A stretch of DNA of 64,000 nucleotides from Timema cristinae (taxonomy: Eukaryota; Arthropoda; Insecta; Phasmatodea; Timematidae), in the NCBI GenBank assembly GCA_039000515.1, contig JBCFYV010001001.1, forward strand, positions 9,507,873-9,571,872, read 5' to 3'. The notes under the pieces were generated by a model that was not told the DNA's origin, ran no database searches, and was given only the letters and a program-made list of their open reading frames with translations. Position numbers and translations under genes: made by a program. Positions 55,850-64,000 of this stretch are shown here, one piece after another. Position 1 is the first letter of the stretch; the number at the start of each line of letters is the position of its first letter.

Positions 55850-56900
55850 TAAAGAATTAAGTTACATAAATGACAACATATGAGAAGATCTCACTGAGCA
55901 ACTCAAAATACCGCCTTTTCTCCATCTCTGATTTAACACATGACTTATATTTCACAGTTATAGATTAAGGCTATGTAAATTATCATCAGCATTTTAGATT
56001 TAATACTCAAGTATATTTAATTTCCATTTATAGCAAACTTTTATTATAACTTAGAAACCATAGCTCGATCGCCACACTTAAAACACTAATTCTGTCACAA
56101 GAATTAGAAAAAAATGTCTTGATTACAAGCTTTATGAACACTAATTGATTAAAGAACTTAGAAAACACAGTTCAATTACATTATATTTCGATAAGATAAT
56201 TTAATAACTCATGTTTGTTTGTAAGTTACAATTTTTATGACCATATGTTCTGTTAAAAAATTAAAAAACTTAGTACGATTATATGGATTAAAGTCTCGAG
56301 TTAGAATAAAGAGCTTAGAAATCCTGACTAGATGCATCAATAAAAACCTTTTTTAAATAGCAAAGCCTAGAAATACTAGTTTATAAATACTGGGTCAATG
56401 GATGGTCATATAAACCATTACTAGATTACTAGCTACAGAAATTTTATTTTTTAGGTTTAATCAACTTACTTTGAAATCCTGGTTAAATTCCAGAATTTGA
56501 AATCCTTGATTATATTGCTTAGCTACCATTATTTGATAACAGGATCTAAAATATTCGGCTTGACTCGCAAAGGCTCTGGTTATATAGAGGATTTATAAAA
56601 TATGGTTTATTAGACGACCTTAAAAGCCTCCTTTTAATATTGGCCCAAGAAACCATGATTTGTTTAGAGAGTTTATAAATACTAGCATTATCATAGGCTA
56701 AGATACCTGGATTTAACGGAGATATTTTATAATGGGGCTTTAAATAATTTGTATTAGTACCCAAATATAAAAAATAAAAACTATTAACATTAAATTTTTC
56801 TTTTATCCAGGTTTTTTTATGTCTCATCGTCATTAAAATAAAATATCTTTAGAGAGCCTTTAAGGTTGTCAAACTACTAATATTTTCATGATTTTATTTA
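55850..56900. repeat. Possible ancient ~26-bp minisatellite, very degenerate
   Basis: Motifs like TTGAAATCCTGGTTAAATTC (56470), TTGAAATCCTTGATTATATT (56496), CTTAGAAATCCTGACTAGAT (56313) and CTTAGAAACCATAGCTCG (56050) recur at distances near 26, 52 and 104. Weak by eye and not a strict array. Confidence 0.35.
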
Positions 56901-56901
56901 A

Positions 56902-57988
56902 TTCAAATATTATTTATTAAAGTCATTCCTTTATTTTTTGGCAAATAAATATAGTTAAAACCACTGTGGTCCTAGGTTAAAATATATATTTAAGTTAGCT
57001 TAAAAATTCCTGTTCTATTCAATTTATTTATATTGGAATCTTACAATTAAATTGAGCAACTAAGATAACTTTTATTTCTTTCAAATACACAGTCTATTTT
57101 TTTTTCAAGGCTGGAAGGAATGAAATATTAGAAATGTTGCTAATACAATTATTTTACAAAAACATATGTTTTTTTTGTGTGTGTGTGTTCTAGATTGTAT
57201 AGTTTGAAATATCGAGTTTCTTTTATTTGAGATCAGACCTAAAGCAATACTTTCTTTTACTCGTATCCATATCTAGTTGTAACTGAATCTGTCAGGGAAT
57301 ATTCAGACATTCGCAGTCCAAAGGCAACAATAAAACATCTCCAATAACCAGTCTTGTATAAGAGACGTGTGGATGTGCGTTAGACAGAAACAAAACTCTT
57401 GGGAATTAAATTTCAATATTTTGTCAGGTTCACCCTCCCGATTCCCTTCGCCCCCACCCATTTTCCTTCTTCTTAACGTTGTGTGCACAAAGTTGGCTAA
57501 AGTTGAAGAGTAAAATATGTAGTACAGGGTTTAAGAGAGGGGGTTAGAGGAGGGTGGAACAGGGTTGCCAAACTTGGCAATGTTTAATAGTTAATATTTC
57601 TAGTGGTGGGAATTAATTTTCAAAGCTTTTGCAAGGAATGCCAGGAAAAGGAAACGAGAGTATTGCTTGTTGAGTTTCTTGTTAATTAGTGAAAAGATGT
57701 AGACTGAGAAAGATATAGAAATAGAAGAGAATCAAAAAGGTTAGGGGTAAGAAGAAGGGGGAGAGGATAAAAATCAACGCAAGCAACAAAGAACAAACTT
57801 TGTTACTTACCTTGTTATGTGCCTTCACTTCTGCTCTCTCATTTGCTGTATATATTCTGGTGAAATCTAACACAAAGTTCTACACAACTATTGTTCGATA
57901 GAGGGAGTCTAGTTTGGGATTACCTCTGTGGCTTTGTAAATATTATGAGAGTGGCTAGGCATGATCTTAAAAAATATGTTTACATATA
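56902..57988. other. AT-rich spacer
   Basis: Nothing recognised. A GT run lies near 57177. Confidence 0.4.
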
Positions 57989-57989
57989 T

Positions 57990-58200
57990 AGTCCAATTTT
58001 ATAATTTGTTCTTTTAGAAAAGGCAAACATGTTTTTGGTGGCTAAAATTGTTTAACGTTTTGATATTTTATTAGTGGTTTTTTTTCGGTATTAATAATAT
58101 ATATCAAAATGATAGCTTCAGCTCACATGACCTGACATAATAATACGTAAATGCAGATTTAGTAACTTTTTTTGCTGTAAGGCCATTCCCTTGAAACTCC
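57990..58200 (-). mobile_element. MITE M2, diverged
   Basis: AGTCCAATTTTATAATTTGT at the left, interior TCACATGACCTGACATAATA and TACGTAAATGC, and a poor right end (GGCCATTCCCTTGAAACTCC). Confidence 0.5.
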
Positions 58201-58201
58201 C

Positions 58202-59935
58202 ATAAAGCACCTACTTCTTCCAAATTTAAAAAAATAATTATCCAATTGTTTTTATTCCAAAAGCTTTTTTTTACAGCGTTGTCTTAAAGAGCATAAAGAT
58301 TCAATACAAATAAAGTCATTGTCAATTAAGGAATAGAAGGATTTGACTTAGAATAAAAATAGATAGGAATTAATTACCAGGGTGGTGGAAATTGCTTTAA
58401 AATTATTTCCTACCCTGGCTACAAAAGTGGCGTGAAGCAGTGGAGGGAACGGCTTCATTGGGCTCGGTGCCTCAGTCGCACCTTAAGCGGAGCACTTTGA
58501 CCATACCCCAGAAAGTTGACACAGATCTTCTCCCACGACTCTCCCTTTTTTTTTGCCTCGTGCATCTTAGTGGGCGTTGCCACATATCAAATGTGCCCAG
58601 TCTAGAGAGATTCATACAGATTCTGTATCCAGTCTCATCTATAGAAACGCTTAACCCTTACGCGTTCCAATTTTGAAAATGTCAAGAGTCCCCCCCCCCT
58701 CTCCCGAGTTGATTAACATTGCATGAATTGACTGTCTCGTGAAAAAAAAAACTTTTCAATTGCTAACAACGGTAACATTGCATACAATCATGGCTTGGCC
58801 TATAAATTGTGTCGATACTTTTGAAAATATTAATATTATAATCAATTGAAATTTTATAGTTTTTTTTATAATACTTCACCACTAAACAAAAATGAATGAT
58901 CGTTTTCTTATAAATTACTTTTTTCTTGTGTATGTATATATATATCACCGTGGAGTTTATGTATATTGGATTATATTTAAATAACAACATGCTGTTAGCC
59001 GGAGCGGCTAGCTCTATACATAAAATAATATAATTATAATTTTAAAAATATCTCACTAATCACCCAGAAAGTACTTCAACGAAATTACTCATTAAATAAT
59101 TTCCTTCAAATCTGAACGTTTCTTAGTATTTTTTCGCTGTGAAATCTTTCCCTTCTTAATTCTTTCGGAACAAAAGCTAAACTAGACGGTGCGCTGAAAG
59201 CGGATATCGAAGGGCCCCGTGAATTTTCTCGTCTCTTTTATATCCTTTTAAACTACTTGACGCCTCCTTTCTGCCCTCTATTATTTTATCTTGCTAATTA
59301 GTAATTAATTACACCCGTTACTTTTATGTTATTACTTCTTAAATGAACCATACATTAATGTTTTTCTTTTTAACTGTTTTTTAAGACAGATTTTTTCTTT
59401 TGTTTAAAGTAATATAAAGTCTTCCTGAAAGCAAAGGCCAGAAGGTTTGCACAAACAACGCGTCATTAAAATGGCGAGAAGGTGTTTTGTTCTTTAAAGT
59501 AAATGATTGTGCTGAGTTATTAAATATATGAACTTGGGTGTTTTTATGGGTGGGAATTTTCGTTTCATCCTGTAGTAAATATATTGTCGTGTGATTACTT
59601 TTACGAGGTGTGCGTGTGAACATTTTGTCTAAGTTCTACTTCAAACACAAATAGGCTGTTCCCAAGCATACACTTAAAAAAACATATTAAAAAGGTCTGG
59701 AATACAACTTAATATACACTTCATTACACACTCTACTAAGATTACTTTAATGCTGTATAATTATTCTTACTAGCCTATATGAATATGTTATGTAGGCTAT
59801 ATTTTTATTCAAAATTAAATTTGAGAATAGCTTCAAGTATTATATTTGTTCTACTTTAATATGGATTTAATTTACTGTGCACATTTAAAAAAAATATCAA
59901 ATATATTCCATTTTAATCTAGTTTTTTGGGTATTT
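58202..59935. other. Spacer with one GC-richer stretch
   Basis: 58420-58640 is GC-richer and spans a 78-codon ORF (58440-58676) without a domain I know; it may be an unclassified repeat. A second small GC-rich patch lies at 59185-59225. Confidence 0.3.
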
Positions 59936-59936
59936 T

Positions 59937-60153
59937 TTTAGCACCGCATCTTATTACCCTTTTGAGTTAAGCGTTAGGGCTGATTAAGGTTGAATTTAGA
60001 AGTGTACCCACATTTGCATGAGGGGAAGTGTAAAACCATTTAGGAAAACCAAACTTCAGGACATAAAACTGGGGACTAGCCCCGATTTCCCCGTCATGAG
60101 CAGTCTAGTTTATTGCGAGAGTGACACCTTAGACCATGTGGCTGCCAAAGTGA
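59937..60153 (-). mobile_element. SINE family B
   Basis: Reversed tail AGCACCGCATCTTATTACCC, body AGAAGTGTACCCACATTTGC, head TATTGCGAGAGTGACACCTT, AGACCATGTGGC. The B box is eroded. Confidence 0.8.
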
Positions 60154-60225
60154 GTTTTTAGTTTCTGTGGAACAAACAAAACACCAGTTTCTATATTTAA
60201 TATAATGGTTTAAAAAAAATTGCAT

Positions 60226-60456
60226 TTGAGTTATTTAACTTGCACTTTCTGAGTCAAATTATTATATTATCAGCACACGAATTATTGACTAACCTAAATC
60301 TACAACAGACAACATCCTGACCCCAGCTGTTAATTCATCACTGTGAAAAGTGAAATAAACATTTCACCAATGATACATTTTTCTGCTTTGCCTGCAATCA
60401 AACCTGAGACCCTTCACCCAGAATGCAGACATGTTACCGACTAAGCTAAGGTGTTA
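60226..60456 (-). mobile_element. SINE D tail with a different tRNA-like head (family E)
   Basis: The left end matches the D tail (GAGTTATTTAACTTGCACTT, TATCAGCACACGAATT). The right end is another tRNA-like head on minus: A box TTAGCTTAGTCGGTAAC and B box AGGTTTGATTGC. It may be a D-tailed family with its own head or two abutting pieces. Confidence 0.5.
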
Positions 60457-60459
60457 TAT

Positions 60460-61135
60460 TATAATTGTTATAAATAAAATAAAATGTACTATTTTAAATC
60501 CATAGGCCAATGCTCACTTAATGTTAAATCGGTGTAGTCCATTTTTGTTCTTACAAATCTACTAGTCAATTACAATAAAATTATAATAATATAGAGTGAT
60601 TTCAAGATAATTGCTTCGCTTGAAATGTTCAAGTAGCTTGATTTGTTGCACCCCTTGTATTCCTTCAGCATTTATTTGCTCCGTCAGTTGCCTGTGAATT
60701 AAAACACAATTATTTCTTTGCCCTGTGGAAGCCATAAGGTAGATTATGATAATCGCTGGTTCATAATTGCTCCTTACAGTGCCTTGTGTTCACCTTATCT
60801 ACCCCAGGAATCGTGGTAATAATTCCTTCGGTGTACCCACCCCTCATTTAGGACTAAGAAAACTTACGTACAACTGGTGGGTTTTAAGGTGACTCGTACC
60901 GTCGAACAGGTATAATGGCATTTTTTATAAAAAAAAAAGAAAACATTTATTTATGGTAAGGAAATTATCTTTTCACAAACTTGTACAGTATTGTGAAACG
61001 TAAATTATTTGTTGATATTTAAGGCACTTTGACATGGGTTATCAGCACCCGGGATCCCTGACTCTAGGTGGCGATATGATTAATTTCTTATCGTTCATTT
61101 TTTATTTTATTTTAGGTTCCGTTCCACATTGATTT
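60460..61135. other. AT-rich spacer
   Basis: Nothing recognised. Confidence 0.4.
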
Positions 61136-61149
61136 GTGTTTTTAAGTTT

Positions 61150-61373
61150 AAATTATATGGTTATTTTATGAAATAAAAATAAAACATTATTACAATCTTC
61201 ACCAATGATATAATTATATTTATTAATATGTCCAAAAAATTCAACTCTTCCTGATAGGAAGCGGTAAGATCGGCTAATCTTGGTGACGTTTCCCGACTGC
61301 TTTTGAAAACACCACATACAACTGGCCATATTCTTGAGCTGCCCCACTTCCCCGTATTTACAATAACTGAGAT
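61150..61373 (-). CDS. Possible terminal exon, unknown protein
   Basis: After an acceptor-like TTTATATTTATCTCAG on the minus strand an open frame runs about 70 codons to TAA, containing KNMASCMWCFQKQSGNVTK, SYRFLSGRVEFFGHINKY and EDCNNVLFLFHKITI. Codon use and composition look more protein-like than neighbouring ORFs, and A-rich AATAAA-like sequence follows. I do not recognise the family. No partner exon was found upstream, where a PIF/Harbinger-like element begins. It could be a real last exon, or a relic of an unknown mobile element. Confidence 0.3.
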
Positions 61374-61440
61374 AAATATAAAAGTTGGCCTCTACCTTAC
61401 CGAAGGTTTGTGTACTTTCCTCTAATATCCTTTCATCTTA

Positions 61441-62155
61441 AGATGCCCATTCATGATCGTTCTACTCCAATCTCGCCACGTCAAATGGAACGCGTCACTC
61501 CAAAAAGTGACCGTGAGTGGATTTTACTGGAGCGGCGCGACTTGACGGATTTCACTCCTTCCTAAAATCCATTGCACCGCGCCAACATTCAATCACTTCA
61601 ACTCACCGTGAATGTGAAGAAAACCCGACGTAATGGAATGATGATGTGGCGCGAACGTCAGCCGAGAGAGGAAGTGGACCGTGTCGGGAATTATCACACC
61701 CAAACGTCGGGAGATATTGCAGTGACGTATTTGAGTTCTTCATAGCTCATCCCTGACGCGAGAAACGAAGGGTTGCATCTAGCCTTTCATGGGCACTGCT
61801 GCTTTGCCGCATATTTGTGTTTTCCTCTTTTTTTTTCAGTGATGTTAACGTTTGCAGACGTTTGAAATAGGTTTCATTATCCATCCTATAGTTTCTTAAT
61901 TGGATGGTTCGAGGGTTAACTCATTCATCAACGTAATGGGAGAGAGAGTCACCCATTTACGTTTACTTTTTTTTAATCCATAGTTTTTTGGGTGGCAGGT
62001 ATTCCACATATAGGAAAATAGACGCAGACATCAGTATGAATTGGTCGTCCATGTCTAAACTCGTGATGAATAAGCACTCTAAACAACAAACAACGTGCAG
62101 GACACTTATCACTGGCGCGAGGAACTTGGAGTGAAGTGATCGTGAATGACCCCCT
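61441..62155. mobile_element. PIF/Harbinger-like non-autonomous element
   Basis: Flanked by TTA at 61438 and 62156. Left end AGATGCCCATTCATGATCGT, continuing TCTACTCCAA. The right end reversed reads AGGGGGTCATTCACGATCAC, then TTCACTCCAA. About 30 bp of inverted ends and a TTA duplication match PIF/Harbinger habits (established). The 715 bp are GC-richer than the flanks and hold no transposase frame. Confidence 0.75.
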
Positions 62156-62159
62156 TTAC

Positions 62160-62545
62160 TTTACAATAGCATTAATTTCACCTAGTATATATTTAGAGGA
62201 TATACAATTGATGTATCAGAGGCTAAGAACCATTTCCTATCATCACTTGGTTCTCTTCGGCAGGGATTTCGTCCAGTGACACCCACAGGGCGTACATTAG
62301 GTTGGCCCACCAAATTAAAACGTTATAGTTTGAGTAACTTAGTAGCACAAACTCTGAATTTCAGACACATATGAGGACAAACGTAGCACGAACGACTGTA
62401 TGAATTTTAAATTATTTGGAGAATTGGTTGGGTCAACTTGATATCTGTCCCCACAGGTGAGGAATGATACATTTTGGTCCCGAAAGGATACAATTTAGTT
62501 TCAGTATAGTTGTCCGACTTAAGGTAAAATAAACAATACAAGAAA
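62160..62545. other. AT-rich spacer
   Basis: Nothing recognised. Confidence 0.4.
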
Positions 62546-62549
62546 ATTT

Positions 62550-62930
62550 CGAAGCCCAAAAAAGCTAGAAAGCAAATATTTTGCAGGCAGGTAGCCTTTA
62601 GCCCATAAGGGTATAGGAATACTTGGTGACAGAAAATTTCAATAGGGGCCCCCAAAATCGGGAAGAATTAAAAATAAGATTAGAAAAAATATTGAAGCCT
62701 AGAAGACCTAAGAAGCTTAAATTTTTAAGACAGCCCAAAAATATACAAGAATATTTGGTGACAGAAAATTTCTAAAAATGGCTGGTAGGATGTTACAGAA
62801 AAACAATGTTGAAATGCTTTCAAAGCCCAGTAGACTTAGGAAACCAACATTTTTCAGGCAGGTAGCCCCTAACCCCAAAGGGTACAGAAGGACGTGGTGA
62901 CAAAAAATCACATGAGAGCCATCGAAAAAC
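62550..62930 (-). repeat. Three-unit degenerate repeat with similar ORFs
   Basis: Units near 62551, 62694 and 62823 share GAAGCCNAG...TTCAGGCAGGTAGCC and TTGGTGACAGAAAATTTC (the middle one lacks the CAGGCAGGTAGCC part). On the minus strand units one and three translate alike: IFCHQVFLYPYGLKATCLQN with FLAFLGFE, and IFCHHVLLYPLGLGATCLKN with FLSLLGFE. No known family. It may be a tandemly repeated non-coding unit that happens to stay open. Confidence 0.6.
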
Positions 62931-62934
62931 TAAA

Positions 62935-63250
62935 AAGTTAACAACAAATGTTGTTTATAATGAACTCTTCAGTCTAGGAACAGTTCCACACTTTCATTAG
63001 AGTAAATATTTGATCTTCTATAGAGTCTTTAGTTGAAATGCGCCTCCCAGATTTTTAGGTCACTAAATATATTTCCTATTCGGAATCATTGTCCAACAAA
63101 TGCCAATAGGACACATTACACGATTAGAAGTGAATTCGTTGATTTTTAAACAAGTACTATGCTAGTATTTTAATGATAAATCCATCCTTAATAGACAAAT
63201 AATATGTATAAATTACAGTATTAGAATTATTTCACTTTAGTGCAACCCTA
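62935..63250. other. AT-rich spacer
   Basis: Nothing recognised. Confidence 0.4.
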
Positions 63251-63251
63251 T

Positions 63252-63495
63252 TGGTGGGCAGCTAAGTGGAATAAACGTGAAGCTCATCTGGTTTGATATT
63301 GTCGGTGACGGGGAGTTTGGGATTTGGATCCTATTTAGGTAATTAAATGTAATATTGTTTCCCTAAATGGTTTTCATTTTCCTTCCGTGTAAACGAAGAT
63401 ACATTTCTTCTAAAATTAAATCTTATCAATAACAAACCCACTATGTGTAACATAAATGTGGGTAGTCCGAATGGGTAGAAAGACGTGGAGCAGAA
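63252..63495 (+). mobile_element. SINE family C
   Basis: Head GTGGGCAGCTAAGTGGAATA, GTGAAGCTCATCTGGTTTGA, B-box remnant GGGATTTGGATCC, body TGGTTTTCATTTTCCTTCCG, tail AGTCCGAATGGGTAGAAAG with ACGTGGAGC. Confidence 0.65.
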
Positions 63496-63508
63496 ACAAA
63501 ATATTTAA

Positions 63509-63875
63509 AGATTAGTGTGAACGTGATGAAGACTATCCTACTTTGGTGACCGCATGGTATAAGGTGCTTTTCCCCTCGCAATAGGCTGGACTTTGGTGAC
63601 CGGGGAAATCAAGATTAGTGTGAACGTGATGAAGATTAACCCGCTTTGGTGACCGCATGGTATAAGGTGCTATTCCCCTCGCAATAGGCTGGACTTTGGA
63701 AGATGGGGAAACCAAGATTCGATTCCGGTCGGGTATACTTAGAGTTGATTTCTCAAAATAGTTTTCCACTCTCCCTCCACACTTCCTTTAAATTAAAACA
63801 TCCTAATCATTAACAAATTAGCGTAATTATTACGTATTCATATAGCCTGAACAGATAGTAAGACGTGGTGATAAT
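63509..63875 (+). mobile_element. SINE family B with tandemly duplicated head
   Basis: A 103-bp unit (AGATTAGTGTGAACGTGATG ... GGTGACCGCATGGTATAAGG ... GGACTTTGG, GGGGAAATCA) starts near 63509 and repeats from 63612. It includes about 30 bp of flank plus the A-box half of the head. A single B box (GATTCGATTCC), body TTTTCCACTCTCCCTCCACA and tail TAGCCTGAACAGATAGTAAG follow. Confidence 0.88.
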
Positions 63876-63876
63876 T

Positions 63877-64000
63877 TTTTTTTGTAGTAATTAAGAGTTG
63901 TACTTGGGGTGACTAATTGCCTCAATCATTATTCTTGCTTGTCAAAGTTACAGAGTTTGTAGTAGGTCCCAGAGTAATTAAGTTCATGCGTTTTGTGATT
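63877..64000. other. Window end, nothing recognised
   Basis: T-rich then unique sequence. Confidence 0.4.

Noticed and set aside
58440..58676. 78-codon ORF in a GC-richer patch
   Set aside because: No recognisable motif, and a poly(T) run lies within the frame; left as an unclassified patch.

Overview
The window reads as repeat-dense intergenic DNA from an animal nuclear genome. It is AT-rich, has no operon-like gene packing and no convincing intact protein-coding gene, and is crowded with tRNA-derived SINEs, MITEs, microsatellites and decayed LINE pieces. An arthropod, perhaps a large-genome insect, is my best guess. The guess rests on LINE C-termini of a type I remember as very common in insects and spiders (motifs such as VFENKVLRKMFGPKK, and NWIVHILRRNCLL read with frame breaks). 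Species and lineage cannot be fixed from the sequence alone.

The main component is a set of SINE families. Family A has a head with A box TGGTCTAGGGGTA and B box GGTTCGATCC. Family B has a Leu/Ser-like head (GTGGCCGCATGGTCTAAGGC), and B2 and C are head variants. All end in nearly the same 3' tail (ATAACCCGAACGGGTAGTAAG, then ACGCGGTGCTAATAAT). Several copies have exact 11-14 bp target-site duplications and 5' truncation, which suggests one shared LINE partner that is not in this window. Other tRNA-headed families (D, E, F, G) lack this tail.

Layout: 0-9 kb holds SINEs, a possible exon near 3.8 kb and a TATCGATA-rich repeat at 8.5-8.8 kb. 10.15-10.85 kb has a near-palindromic foldback element and a relative. 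12.9-15.9 kb has paired Tc1/mariner-type MITEs, a ~360 bp-arm inverted duplication and a mariner-type MITE inside a SINE. 18.6-19.7 kb is a pogo/Tigger-like element carrying a Helitron. 23.5-25.9 kb (minus) holds a heavily mutated relic of a large protein family. 29.3-30.1 kb is a LINE interrupted by a SINE. 37.1 and 42.5 kb carry inverted copies of one unknown repeat. 43.8-44.6 kb is a hAT-like element inside a SINE. 47.5-49.2 kb is a 106-bp satellite array. 50.7-51.4 kb is a second foldback copy holding a second Helitron. 61.4-62.2 kb is a PIF/Harbinger-like element. 62.5-62.9 kb is a three-unit degenerate repeat.

There is no gene network to describe. What works together here is a chain of nested insertions whose order can be read: SINE B before SINE A, SINE B before hAT, foldback before Helitron, pogo before Helitron, and satellite before SINE.
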